Shown here: piece by piece, positions 45,361-53,541 of the stretch | Layout of the letters: each line of letters begins with the position of its first letter | How positions within the stretch are numbered: the stretch's first letter is position 1 | Program-made: the position numbers and the translations under genes | Assembly (NCBI RefSeq): GCF_003201655.1 | Contig: NZ_QJJU01000002.1 | Coordinates: 186,001 to 250,000 of the forward strand | Direction of reading: 5' to 3' | Length of the DNA: 64,000 nucleotides | Origin: Mycolicibacterium moriokaense | GTDB lineage: Bacteria > Actinomycetota > Actinomycetes > Mycobacteriales > Mycobacteriaceae | Notes under the pieces: generated by a model | The model's database searches: none | What the model was told of the DNA's origin: nothing | The model's input: the letters and a program-made list of their open reading frames with translations, nothing else

Positions 45361-46514
45361 TTGGTGCTGACGACCTCCCGGGATACTGCGCCCTTTGCCC
45401 GCTCGCGGGCCCAGCGTTGCGCATCAAGTACGTCTTCCACGGTAGCGGGTTCGGCGGCCCACTGGTCGGCAGCGCGCAGGACCTCGGCGATCGTTCGCAC
45501 AATGGCCGGGAACCCGATGCGCCGCGCGAGGAAGGACTCCGCGGCCTCTTCATTGGCGGCGTTGTACACCGCGGTCAGGCAACCGCCCTTGCTGCCCGCC
45601 TCGCGCGCCAGCTCAACCGCAGGGAAGACCTCGGCATCGAGCGGCTCGAACTCCCACGTCGAAGCGGTGGAAAAGTCGCTGGCCAGGGCCGCTTGGGGCA
45701 CCCTTGACGGCCAGCCGAGCGCCAGCGCGATGGGCAACTTCATGTCCGGCGGGCTGGCTTGGGCCAGGGTCGAGCCGTCGGTGAACGTGACCATCGAGTG
45801 CACGATCGACTGCGGGTGAACGACGACCTCGATGCGGTCGTACGGAATGCCGAACAGCAGGTGGGTCTCGATCAGCTCCAGGCCCTTGTTGACCAGCGAT
45901 GCTGAGTTCAGCGTGTTCATCGGCCCCATGGACCACGTGGGATGCGCTCCGGCCTGCTCCGGGGTGACGCCCTCCAGCCGGTCAGCCGTCCACCCACGGA
46001 ACGGCCCGCCCGACGCGGTCAGCACGATCTTGGCCACCTCGTCGGGAGTGCCGCCACGCAGGCATTGAGCCATCGCGGAATGCTCGGAGTCGACGGGCAC
46101 GATCTGGCCGGGCTTGGCGGCCTTGAGCACCAGCGGACCGCCTGCGACCAGCGACTCCTTGTTGGCCAGCGCAAGACGGGCGCCGGTGGCGAGCGCCGCC
46201 AGCGTTGGCTTCAGCCCCAGGGCGCCCACCAGGGCGTTGAGCACCACGTCTGCCTCGGTGTTCTCGACGAGTCGGGTGGCAGCGTGCGGCCCGGCGTAGG
46301 TGACGTCGCCGATCTGGGCGGCCGCCGCATCGTCAGCGACAGCGATGTTCGTCACGCCCGTCTCTGCGCGCTGCTGGGCCAGCAGACCGGGATTGCCGCC
46401 GCCCGCTGCCAGCCCGACGACCTCGAAGCGGTCCGGGTTGGCGGCGATGACGTCCAGCGCCTGGGTTCCGATCGAGCCGGTGCTGCCGAGTATCAGCACG
46501 CGGGTTCTGCTCAC
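45357..46514 (-). CDS. dxr: 1-deoxy-D-xylulose-5-phosphate reductoisomerase
   Basis: Starting at GTG 46514 ([15 protein letters not shown]) the product has 385 residues. The NADPH loop [30 protein letters not shown] and the substrate/metal motif [13 protein letters not shown] (about residues 145-157), and the flexible-loop [13 protein letters not shown] are diagnostic. It makes MEP in isoprenoid synthesis. The only usable start without extra N-terminal sequence is GTG 46514, and the divergent fasciclin promoter is 60 bases upstream. The stop overlaps rip1 as ATGA. Confidence 0.94.
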   Translation of the reverse strand: MSRTRVLILGSTGSIGTQALDVIAANPDRFEVVGLAAGGGNPGLLAQQRAETGVTNIAVADDAAAAQIGDVTYAGPHAATRLVENTEADVVLNALVGALGLKPTLAALATGARLALANKESLVAGGPLVLKAAKPGQIVPVDSEHSAMAQCLRGGTPDEVAKIVLTASGGPFRGWTADRLEGVTPEQAGAHPTWSMGPMNTLNSASLVNKGLELIETHLLFGIPYDRIEVVVHPQSIVHSMVTFTDGSTLAQASPPDMKLPIALALGWPSRVPQAALASDFSTASTWEFEPLDAEVFPAVELAREAGSKGGCLTAVYNAANEEAAESFLARRIGFPAIVRTIAEVLRAADQWAAEPATVEDVLDAQRWARERAKGAVSREVVSTK

Positions 46515-46572
46515 CAACCCATTGTGCCGCGTCGCCGCTCGCCAGCCGAATGTGACGCAAGTGTGACGCGTG

Positions 46573-46600
46573 CCGTCCGTGACGGGCCTCACGTCGAATC
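46573..46600 (+). promoter_or_regulatory. SigK-like promoter of the fasciclin-dipZ pair
   Basis: CCGTCC (46573-46578), 16 bases, then CGAATC (46595-46600) fits the SigK promoter pattern CCATCC-N16/17-CGAATC known for mpt70/mpt83 in M. tuberculosis with one change in the -35. Transcription would begin near 46607, about 53 bases before the fasciclin ATG. Confidence 0.5.
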
Positions 46601-46659
46601 CCCGGTGTCAGTGCAGAGGGCGGGTGAACAGCCCGTCACAACAAGGGAGCAAGAGCCTC

Positions 46660-47331
46660 ATGAACATCAATTACCGCAAGGCAGTTACCGCGGCGAGCCT
46701 CGCCGCGGCCGCCATCCTGTCCGTAGCCGCGTGTTCGGACGGCGCCTCGACCTCGGCCGCACCGCAGACCGCCAGTTCGACCATGGCCGCCTCCAGCGCC
46801 GCCCCGAAAACGATGGATCAGCGGATGGATCCCGCCGCCGGATTGGTCGGGCCTGGCTGCGCCGACTATGCGGCACAGAACCCGACCGGCCCCGCGTCGG
46901 TGACGGGTATGGCGCAGGATCCGGTGGCGGTGGCGGCATCGAACAATCCGCTGCTGACCACGCTGACCTCCGCGGTCTCGGGCAAGCTCAACCCGAACGT
47001 GAATCTGGTCGACACCCTCAACGGCAGCGAGTTCACGGTGTTCGCGCCGACCGACGCCGCATTCGCGAAGATCGATCCGGCCACCATCGACAAGCTGAAG
47101 ACGGACTCGAAGCTGCTCAACAGCATCCTGACCTATCACGTGGTGCCAGGACAGGCCAGCCCCACGCAGGTCGCAGGCATGCACAAGACGGTTCAGGGCG
47201 GTGAGCTCACCGTGACCGGCATGGGCAACAACCTCAAGGTCAACGACGCCAACGTGGTGTGCGGCGGGGTCCACACCGCCAACGCGACCGTGTACCTGAT
47301 CGACACGGTCCTGATGCCCCCGGCCAACTAG
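46660..47331 (+). CDS. MPT83-like fasciclin-domain lipoprotein
   Basis: The ATG at 46660 ([13 protein letters not shown]), preceded by AAGGGAG, gives 223 residues. A signal peptide ends in lipobox SVAAC (Cys25), a Ser/Ala/Thr-rich linker follows, and the fasciclin/FAS1 domain covers about residues 85-220 ([51 protein letters not shown]). It is an extracellular, surface-attached adhesion-type protein like MPT83 of M. tuberculosis. The secreted paralogue MPT70 is not present here. It is followed by a hairpin element and dipZ. Confidence 0.85.
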   Translation: MNINYRKAVTAASLAAAAILSVAACSDGASTSAAPQTASSTMAASSAAPKTMDQRMDPAAGLVGPGCADYAAQNPTGPASVTGMAQDPVAVAASNNPLLTTLTSAVSGKLNPNVNLVDTLNGSEFTVFAPTDAAFAKIDPATIDKLKTDSKLLNSILTYHVVPGQASPTQVAGMHKTVQGGELTVTGMGNNLKVNDANVVCGGVHTANATVYLIDTVLMPPAN

Positions 47332-47343
47332 GTCACCTTCCAC

Positions 47344-47405
47344 CGCGAGCAGACGCAAAAGCACCCGAAACGCCCCAGTTTTAGGGGCTTTTGCGTCTGC
47401 TCGCG
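47344..47405. terminator. Dispersed hairpin element (copy 2) between fasciclin and dipZ
   Basis: CGCGAGCAGACGCAAAAGC (47344-47362) and GCTTTTGCGTCTGCTCGCG (47387-47405) are perfect 19-base arms. The core GCGAGCAGACGC is shared with the element at 34063. It follows the fasciclin stop by 12 bases and precedes dipZ by 20, so dipZ may depend on read-through or its own promoter. Confidence 0.6.
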
Positions 47406-47425
47406 TAAGAACGACAGCACCCGCC

Positions 47426-49141
47426 ATGTTCACCCTCGTACTCATCGGCTTTCTCGGTGGCTTGATCACCGGCATCTCGCCGTGCATCCTTCCCGTCCTG
47501 CCGGTGATCTTCTTCTCCGGCACGCAGAGCGCGCGCGAGGACGGCGCGGTCAAGACCAAATCGCGGTCGGAGACCCTGCGTCCGTACCGCGTGATCGCCG
47601 GTCTGGTGTTGAGCTTCTCCGTTGTCACGCTGGCTGGTTCGGCACTGCTGTCGCTATTGCATCTGCCGCAGGACGCGATCCGCTGGTTCGCTCTGGTGGC
47701 ACTGGTGGCGATCGGCGCCGGGCTGATCTTCCCGAAATTCGAGGCGCTGCTGGAAAAGCCGTTCTCCCGGCTTCCTCAAAAGCAGTTCGGCTCCGGCAGT
47801 AGCGGTTTCGGACTCGGCCTCGCCCTGGGTGTGCTGTATGTACCGTGCGCGGGACCGGTGCTGGCGGCCATCGTCATCGCCGGCGCCACCGGCACCATCG
47901 GGCTGCCCACGGTTGCATTGACACTGTCGTTCGCGGTCGGCGCCGCGCTGCCACTGCTGTTTTTCGCGCTGGCAGGCCGCCGCGTCGCCGAACGGGTTGC
48001 GGCGTTCCGCCAACGCCAGCGTGAAATCCGCATCGCCGCAGGCATTGTGACGATTCTGCTTGCCGTGGCGCTGGTGTTAAATCTGCCCGCCGCACTGCAG
48101 CGGGCCATCCCCGACTACGCCAGCGGCCTTCAGGACAAAGTCGCCGGGTCCGATGAAATCGAGGAGAAGTTGAACCTCGGCGGCCTCGTCAACGAGCAGA
48201 ACGCGCAATTGTCGAACTGCACCAACGGCGCCCCTGCGCTCGAGGACTGCGGAACTGCACCCGACATCAAGGGCATCACGGGTTGGCTCAACACACCGGG
48301 CGGCGCGCCGATCGATCTGAAGTCGTTGCGCGGCAAGGTTGTTCTGATCGACTTCTGGGCCTACTCATGCATCAACTGTCAGCGCGCTATCCCGCACGTC
48401 GTCGATTGGTACCGCTCATACAAAGACGCCGGGTTCGAGGTGATCGGTGTACACACACCGGAGTACGCGTTCGAGAAGGTTCCGGATAACGTCGCCAGTG
48501 CGGCGAAGGACCTGGGTATCACCTACCCGATCGCGCTTGACCCCAACTATTCGACATGGACCAACTACCGCAACCGGTATTGGCCAGCCGAGTACTTGAT
48601 CGACGCGAACGGCAACGTTCGTCACGACCAGTTCGGTGAAGGCGACTACGACGCCACGGAGAACCTGATCCGGCAACTGCTCACCGCGGCTCACCCCGTG
48701 GTTCAACTTCCCGCCGCGACCGGACGCGCCGACACCACCCCGACGGGACTCATCACCCCGGAGACGTACCTTGGCGTTGGCAAGGTCGGCAACTACGGCG
48801 GAGCTGGGCCCTACGAGCAGGGCAGCGCGACGTTCGCCTACCCGGATCGATTGCCCGACGACACGTTCGCCTATCGCGGACCGTGGAGCCTTGACTACCA
48901 GGGCGCGACGTCAGGCAGTGATCAGTCGAGCGTCGCGCTGAGCTACCACGCCCGCAACGTGTACATGGTCGTCGGCGGTACCGGCACAGTGACGGTGAGC
49001 AGGGACGGCAAGACAACGACCATTCCGGTCAGCGGGCCGCCCAACATGCGTCAGCTCGTGACCGGCGACCGGGACGGCGCGGGCAGCCTGGAGGTGTCGT
49101 TGTCGAAAGGCCTGCAGGCGTTTTCGTTCACCTACGGCTGA
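47426..49141 (+). CDS. dipZ: DipZ, CcdA-thioredoxin fusion electron carrier
   Basis: The 571-residue fusion has an N-terminal CcdA-type membrane domain of six helices with the redox cysteines C20 (ISPCILP) and C141 (YVPCAGP). A TlpA-like thioredoxin domain outside the membrane carries C315-INC318 in [11 protein letters not shown], and a C-terminal carbohydrate-binding-like domain follows (about 440-571). It moves electrons from cytoplasmic thioredoxin to exported proteins. The ATG 47426 is chosen by the first transmembrane helix starting right at residue 3. It is followed by convergent msrB and then msrA, both exported, so the partner could be methionine sulfoxide reductase. Confidence 0.92.
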   Translation: MFTLVLIGFLGGLITGISPCILPVLPVIFFSGTQSAREDGAVKTKSRSETLRPYRVIAGLVLSFSVVTLAGSALLSLLHLPQDAIRWFALVALVAIGAGLIFPKFEALLEKPFSRLPQKQFGSGSSGFGLGLALGVLYVPCAGPVLAAIVIAGATGTIGLPTVALTLSFAVGAALPLLFFALAGRRVAERVAAFRQRQREIRIAAGIVTILLAVALVLNLPAALQRAIPDYASGLQDKVAGSDEIEEKLNLGGLVNEQNAQLSNCTNGAPALEDCGTAPDIKGITGWLNTPGGAPIDLKSLRGKVVLIDFWAYSCINCQRAIPHVVDWYRSYKDAGFEVIGVHTPEYAFEKVPDNVASAAKDLGITYPIALDPNYSTWTNYRNRYWPAEYLIDANGNVRHDQFGEGDYDATENLIRQLLTAAHPVVQLPAATGRADTTPTGLITPETYLGVGKVGNYGGAGPYEQGSATFAYPDRLPDDTFAYRGPWSLDYQGATSGSDQSSVALSYHARNVYMVVGGTGTVTVSRDGKTTTIPVSGPPNMRQLVTGDRDGAGSLEVSLSKGLQAFSFTYG

Positions 49142-49142
49142 A

Positions 49143-49637
49143 TCAAGCCGGGCGGAAAGTCATGGCGACGCCGTTCATGCAGTAGCGAAGACCTGTGGGT
49201 TGCGGACCGTCGTCGAAGACATGGCCGAGGTGACCACCGCAGCGTCGGCAGAGCACCTCGGTGCGGGTCATGCCGAGACCGTCGTCGGGGCGCTCGAGTA
49301 CGGCCCCGTCGAGCGGTCGCCAGAAGCTCGGCCACCCGGTGCCGCTGTCGAATTTGGTGTCGGAGGAGAACAGATCCAGTTTGCATCCGGCACAGCTGAA
49401 GACGCCACGCCGGTGTTCGTCGTTGAGCGGACTACTGAATGGAATCTCGGTGCCCGCCCTGCGCAGGATGTCGTACTGGTCGGAGGTCAACAGTTGCTTC
49501 CACTCGGCGTCGGTATGGGTGACCTCGAAATCACCTGCCGGACTGGCGGTCGCTGAACGGGCACAGGCGGTACCGGCGAGGATGGCAACCGATGCCGCGC
49601 CGGCGCCGGCCAGGAATCGCCGTCTCGTTACCTCCAC
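49143..49637 (-). CDS. msrB: Tat-exported methionine-R-sulfoxide reductase MsrB
   Basis: The 164-residue protein starts (GTG 49637) with a twin-arginine signal VTRRRFLAGAGAASVAILAG, so it is folded in the cytoplasm and exported. A Cys25 in GTAC could be a Tat lipoprotein anchor. The MsrB domain has zinc pairs C82/C85 (CAGC) and C130/C133 (CRRC), HLGHVFDDGP, and catalytic C153 in RYCMNGVAM. It reduces methionine-R-sulfoxide in exported proteins. No second resolving Cys is evident, so it needs external reductant. Convergent with dipZ (one-base gap) and divergent to msrA. Confidence 0.88.
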   Translation of the reverse strand: MEVTRRRFLAGAGAASVAILAGTACARSATASPAGDFEVTHTDAEWKQLLTSDQYDILRRAGTEIPFSSPLNDEHRRGVFSCAGCKLDLFSSDTKFDSGTGWPSFWRPLDGAVLERPDDGLGMTRTEVLCRRCGGHLGHVFDDGPQPTGLRYCMNGVAMTFRPA

Positions 49638-49716
49638 CTGAACGAAGCTACGCCGCGGCGGGCCCCAGGAATCGTTGCGACATACATTCGTAAGATTTGT
49701 TGGCGCACAAAGTCGT

Positions 49717-49722
49717 TAGGCT
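49717..49722 (+). promoter_or_regulatory. Leaderless-type -10 of msrA
   Basis: TAGGCT lies 7 bases before the msrA ATG at 49730, the TANNNT-to-ATG spacing of leaderless messages. No Shine-Dalgarno is present in CGAAACA. The -35 region is not clear. Confidence 0.4.
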
Positions 49723-49729
49723 CGAAACA

Positions 49730-50461
49730 ATGAAGTTGACCACCAAGGCACGTGGACTCGCTGCCCTCGCCGTGTTGTTGGGACTGGCTGTCGCGCTATT
49801 CGCTGCGCACGATGAGCCATGGCCGTCACGCGCCAACGCCTCAGCAGCGATTCCCGGTCCCGTTTTCGACGAACCTGCAGGCAACCCGGGCACCAGCGAG
49901 ACGGCGGTGCTAGCAGGAGGCTGCTTCTGGGGCGTGCAGGGCGTTTATCAACACGTCAAAGGCGTGTCATCGGCCGTATCCGGCTATGCCGGCGGCGACG
50001 CATCGACCGCACATTACGAGACGGTCGGGACGGGTAGCACCGGTCACGCCGAGTCCGTACGCATCACCTACGACCCGACCCAGGTCACCTTCGGACAGCT
50101 ACTACACATTTTCTTCGCCGTCGCGACCGACCCGACTGAGCTGAACCGACAGGGCCCGGACGTCGGTAGTCAGTATCGGTCGGCGATCTTTCCGCAGAAC
50201 GACATTCAGAAGAAGGTCGCCGACGCGTACATCGCACAGCTCAACCAAGCGAAGGTCTTCGACGCACCCGTCGTCACGCGCACCGAACGGGACTCGGGCT
50301 TCTTCCCCGCCGAGGACTACCACCAGGACTACCTGAACTCGAATCCGACCGCGCCCTACATCGCGATCAACGACATGCCGAAGCTCGACAACCTGAGACA
50401 AGTCTTTCCGCAGTTGTATCGCGATCAGCCCGTCCTGGTGCACGCGTCTAACGGCGGCTAG
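49730..50461 (+). CDS. msrA: Exported peptide methionine-S-sulfoxide reductase MsrA
   Basis: From ATG 49730 (MKLTTKARGLAALAVL) the product has 243 residues; the first 38 are a signal or anchor segment (LAVLLGLAVALFAAH) ending in RANASAA, which is a signal-peptidase-like site. The MsrA domain contains the catalytic GGCFWGVQ (C65), SGYAGGD, GHAESVRITYDP and DVGSQYRSAIF. It repairs methionine-S-sulfoxide in exported proteins. No resolving Cys is seen at the C-terminus, so an external electron donor such as DipZ is needed. It is divergent from msrB; its 3' end overlaps the sigma factor gene by 14 bases. Confidence 0.88.
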   Translation: MKLTTKARGLAALAVLLGLAVALFAAHDEPWPSRANASAAIPGPVFDEPAGNPGTSETAVLAGGCFWGVQGVYQHVKGVSSAVSGYAGGDASTAHYETVGTGSTGHAESVRITYDPTQVTFGQLLHIFFAVATDPTELNRQGPDVGSQYRSAIFPQNDIQKKVADAYIAQLNQAKVFDAPVVTRTERDSGFFPAEDYHQDYLNSNPTAPYIAINDMPKLDNLRQVFPQLYRDQPVLVHASNGG

Positions 50462-51302
50462 CCGCAGACGGATCGACCGTCGCTTCGATCTTGAGGATCA
50501 GGTTGTCGCGCACCGTCAGCACGAGCACGGCGACGAGTCGGCGATCGACAAACGCGAACACCACCGGCTCGCCGACCGATCCGGTGACCAGGGTGCCGCG
50601 TGACAGGAAGCGCAGCAGATTCGGCGCGACGGCGTCGCGGCCGTGGTTGATCTGCGGCGGCGGTGTGGGGTCGCCGAGGAACGTGGCCACTCCCCATACC
50701 GTCGGATCCAGAACGACGGTCAGCGCCTCCAAATCACCGTTGGTACAAGCGGTGATGAACTTCTCGGTGACGAGCTGATGTTCAACATCGCTGACGTCGG
50801 ACACTCGGGGCGAGGCGTCGGAGAACTTTGCGCGGGCCCGACGGGCGAGCTGGCGGCAGGTCCCGACGGGTCTGCCCACCGTCTCGGCGATCTCGTCGAA
50901 CGGCATCTGGAACACGTCGTGAAGCACAAACGCGACTCGCTCGGCGGGACTCAGCCGCCGCAGCACTTCCAACAGCGCGGTGTGCACCTCGTCATCGAGC
51001 GTGACCCGATCGGCAGGATCGAAATCCCGTGACGGGGTGATATCCAGAGCCGCCGACTCATCGGGTTGTTCGTGGCGGGCGCGCGCAGACCGCAGCTGGT
51101 CCAGACAGAGCCGGCCTGCCACCACCGTCAGCCAGGCACGGACGTCGTCGATCTGCGATGGGTCGCTGCGCGACAGTCGCAGGAACGCCTCCTGCGCGAC
51201 GTCTTCTGCTTCCCCGACGTCGCCGAGCATCTGATACGCGAGGTTCACCAGGTACGGGCGGTGTCCGCGCACCGCCGCATCGACGGACAGTGAATCGCTC
51301 AT
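50448..51302 (-). CDS. sigI: ECF sigma factor, SigI-like, with SnoaL-type C-terminal domain
   Basis: The 284-residue protein has sigma region 2 (YLVNLAYQMLGDVGEAEDVA, QEAFLRL, about residues 17-42) and region 4 (RLSPAERVAFVLHDVFQMPF, DEIAETVGRPVGTCRQLARR, about 117-158), and a SnoaL/NTF2-like C-terminus (about 170-284) as in SigI/SigJ/ECF41-type factors, which replace an anti-sigma factor with this domain. The sequence matches my memory of SigI of M. tuberculosis (Rv1189). It is divergent from an NmrA-like reductase. A 13-bp inverted repeat lies in between; a target gene is therefore likely the reductase. Confidence 0.75.
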   Translation of the reverse strand: MSDSLSVDAAVRGHRPYLVNLAYQMLGDVGEAEDVAQEAFLRLSRSDPSQIDDVRAWLTVVAGRLCLDQLRSARARHEQPDESAALDITPSRDFDPADRVTLDDEVHTALLEVLRRLSPAERVAFVLHDVFQMPFDEIAETVGRPVGTCRQLARRARAKFSDASPRVSDVSDVEHQLVTEKFITACTNGDLEALTVVLDPTVWGVATFLGDPTPPPQINHGRDAVAPNLLRFLSRGTLVTGSVGEPVVFAFVDRRLVAVLVLTVRDNLILKIEATVDPSAASRR

Positions 51303-51327
51303 GCAGTAGTGACGAAGCAGCGGAACA

Positions 51328-51357
51328 AAAAGTTACACGGATGACCGTGTAACTTTT
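51328..51357. promoter_or_regulatory. 13-bp inverted repeat between sigI and the NmrA-like reductase
   Basis: AAAAGTTACACGG (51328-51340) and CCGTGTAACTTTT (51345-51357) are perfect arms around ATGA. It lies 26 bases upstream of both starts. The TTACACGG/CCGTGTAA type is common among TetR-family operators. No TetR gene is adjacent, so the regulator is elsewhere. Confidence 0.6.
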
Positions 51358-51383
51358 CCCGTCGCGACGTCGTCCTTGCCTTC

Positions 51384-52226
51384 ATGAACACAATTCTTGT
51401 CACGGGCGCAACCGGCAACGTCGGCCGCCCACTGGTCACCCAACTCGCAGCAGCAGGCGTCGAGGTCCGTGCTGTCACCCGGCAGCCAGACACCGCACGC
51501 TTTCCTGCAGGGGTCAAGGCGGTCGGCACGGCGGCAGAGGGTCTACCCGGCGCCTCGGCGGTATTCCTCAACTCCCGCGCACTGGGTGACGAACTCGAGC
51601 CGTTGGTCGCTCAGGCGCGCCGCGAAGGCGTCACGCGCCTCGTTGCACTGTCGGCCATCAACGCCGACGACGACTTCTCACGCCAACCGTCACGCTTCCG
51701 CGGCGACCGCAACAAGGAAGTGGAGCAGCTCGCCGTCGACTCCGGTTTGGAGTGGGTGAGCCTGCGCCCAACGGTGTTCATCACCAACTTCTTTGGCATG
51801 TGGGCGCCGCAGATCCAGGCAGGCGACGTGGTCAACGGGCCATACGCGACGGCATCCACCGCGCCGATCGTCGACCGCGACATCTCCGCCGTCGCCGCCA
51901 AGGCGCTGCTCACCGACGAGCTTGTCGGCCGCAGGATTCCGATGACCGGACCGCAGGCATTCACCAACAGCGAAATGGTGGAGACCATCGGAACGGTCCT
52001 CCGGCGGCCGCTGCGCTACCAAGAAGTCCCGGCCGAGATGGTGCATCAGCGCTTCATCGGGATTGGCTTCTCCGCCGAGTTCGCCGACGCGTACATCGCG
52101 TTTTTGGAGGCGACGGTCGAGAAGCCGGCATTGGTCACGCACGAGGTGGAAAAGATCCTCGGCAGGCCCGCAGAGACGTTCGCCGACGCGGTGTCCGCGC
52201 ATCAAGATCTGTTCATCAAACTGTAA
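51384..52226 (+). CDS. NmrA/NAD(P)-binding epimerase-like reductase
   Basis: The 280-residue product has an N-terminal Rossmann loop MNTILVTGATGNVGRPLV (NADP-binding type) and GVEVRAVTRQP, then RLVALSAINADDD and SLRPTVFITNFFGMW. It resembles NmrA-type and NAD(P)H:quinone-like reductases. A substrate is not evident. It starts 82 bases from the sigma factor start on the opposite strand and is followed by an F420-type reductase gene 12 bases downstream with AAGGGAG, so both are probably co-transcribed and controlled by the palindrome. Confidence 0.75.
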   Translation: MNTILVTGATGNVGRPLVTQLAAAGVEVRAVTRQPDTARFPAGVKAVGTAAEGLPGASAVFLNSRALGDELEPLVAQARREGVTRLVALSAINADDDFSRQPSRFRGDRNKEVEQLAVDSGLEWVSLRPTVFITNFFGMWAPQIQAGDVVNGPYATASTAPIVDRDISAVAAKALLTDELVGRRIPMTGPQAFTNSEMVETIGTVLRRPLRYQEVPAEMVHQRFIGIGFSAEFADAYIAFLEATVEKPALVTHEVEKILGRPAETFADAVSAHQDLFIKL

Positions 52227-52238
52227 GGGAGACAAGAC

Positions 52239-52682
52239 ATGTCAGAATTTCGCCCACCGCGGTACCTCAAGCCGATGAACAAGTTCATGATGGCGGTCCA
52301 GAAGCTCGGCATCCCGACAGGCCCAGCGATGGTCCTGACGGTGCCTGGCAGAAGAACCGGAAAGCCACGCAGCACCCCGATGACACCGTTCGAGCACGAC
52401 GGTGGTCTCTACGTCGTCGCCGGCTATCCAGGCGCCGACTGGGCGTCGAACGCCCGCTCGGCCGGTGCGGGAACACTCTCGCGCGGACGCAAATCGCGAC
52501 CCGTCAAGATCATCGAACTGGACGCCACGGAATCACGTCCCGTACTGCGCAGCTTCGCGGTCAAGGTGCCGGTCGGGGTCGGCTTCGCGAAACGATCAGG
52601 ACTGGTGGCCGAGGGAACTCCGGACGAGTTCGCGGAATTGGCAGGCCAACTCGCTGTATTCCGGTTCGATCCCGGCGACTAG
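52239..52682 (+). CDS. Deazaflavin (F420)-dependent nitroreductase-family protein (DDN-like)
   Basis: The 147-residue protein has the DDN/DUF385 pattern: FMMAVQKLGIPTGPAMVLTV, PGRRTGKPRSTPMTPFEHDG (about residues 37-56) and YVVAGYPGADWASNARSAGA, the loop that binds F420 in this family. It would use reduced F420 to reduce quinones or nitro compounds near the membrane. The ATG 52239 has AAGGGAG upstream. It is probably in an operon with the NmrA-like gene. Family membership is solid; substrate unknown. Confidence 0.82.
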   Translation: MSEFRPPRYLKPMNKFMMAVQKLGIPTGPAMVLTVPGRRTGKPRSTPMTPFEHDGGLYVVAGYPGADWASNARSAGAGTLSRGRKSRPVKIIELDATESRPVLRSFAVKVPVGVGFAKRSGLVAEGTPDEFAELAGQLAVFRFDPGD

Positions 52683-52716
52683 CCTCGTTCGTGACCGGTC
52701 CGGCCTAACCGCCGTG

Positions 52717-53517
52717 CTAGGACATCGCTTCGGCGGCTGCGCGCTGCACGACGATGTCGCCGGAAGCGGTCCGCGCGTGCACGACGAGTGTCTCGTCCCC
52801 GATTGCCGGACCGTCCGATGACGTCAGCGAATTGCGGACGTCCCCCGATCGTGTACGCAAATCCAGCTGGGCCGCAGTGCCTTCGGCGATACCGAGCACA
52901 AGCTCGCCGCTGGCGGTCTGCACGGACACGCCGCCGTTGACGGCGGTCGCGACGGTGACGTCGCCAGAAGCCGTCTGCGCGTTGACGTTGCCATGCAGGC
53001 GCCTGACGATCAGAGATCCGCTCGCGGCACGGAACTTCATATCCCCGTCGAGGTCGCCGACCGTGGCGCCGCCTGAAGCGGTGTCTATCACGGCGGCTCC
53101 CTTGACGTTGTCAGCGGTCACAGCGCCAGAAGCGGTGTCGGCCTTGATGTTTGCCACCGATTCCACCGAGAAGTCGCCACTCGCCGAGGCCAATTTGCAA
53201 TCGGAGTACCGTCCGTCCGCGCGTACTTGTGCCGATGCGACCGACACATCCAGGTCAGACCCCTCCGGCAGCGCGATATCGACGATCACCGCTCCCCTGC
53301 GCGGAAACGCGAACCCTCGATTGCTCGTGACCCTAAGCGTGCTGTTGTTGAAGTCGATGCGGGTCTGTTCGGCCGCCTTGACATCGTGCGGCCGGGACTC
53401 GTCGCGGGGGCGCACCTCGGCTACGGTGTCGTCGCGATCACTCGCCACGAGCCGGATCGACCCTGCGGCGATCTCTACGACGGCGGTAATAGGTTGGGGG
53501 GTAGCGAAATTGGGCAT
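52717..53517 (-). CDS. DUF4097 beta-helix-type protein
   Basis: The 266-residue protein is built of repeating Ala/Thr-rich beta segments (ADTASGAVTADNVKGA, IDTASGGATVGDLDGD, AQTASGDVTVATAVNG, VQTASGELVLGIAEG), the pattern of DUF4097 right-handed-helix proteins. No signal peptide is visible, so it may be cytoplasmic. Function is unknown. It is preceded 24 bases upstream by a ribbon-helix-helix gene, and the two always travel together in mycobacteria as I recall. Confidence 0.75.
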   Translation of the reverse strand: MPNFATPQPITAVVEIAAGSIRLVASDRDDTVAEVRPRDESRPHDVKAAEQTRIDFNNSTLRVTSNRGFAFPRRGAVIVDIALPEGSDLDVSVASAQVRADGRYSDCKLASASGDFSVESVANIKADTASGAVTADNVKGAAVIDTASGGATVGDLDGDMKFRAASGSLIVRRLHGNVNAQTASGDVTVATAVNGGVSVQTASGELVLGIAEGTAAQLDLRTRSGDVRNSLTSSDGPAIGDETLVVHARTASGDIVVQRAAAEAMS

Positions 53518-53541
53518 TTTGTCTCCTTATCGGTGTGGTGG

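Noticed and set aside
44134..45819. A 561-codon plus-strand frame opposite rip1 and dxr
   Set aside because: Both minus-strand genes carry intact catalytic motifs and overlap by ATGA. The opposite frame has low-complexity Arg/Asp composition and no start signal.
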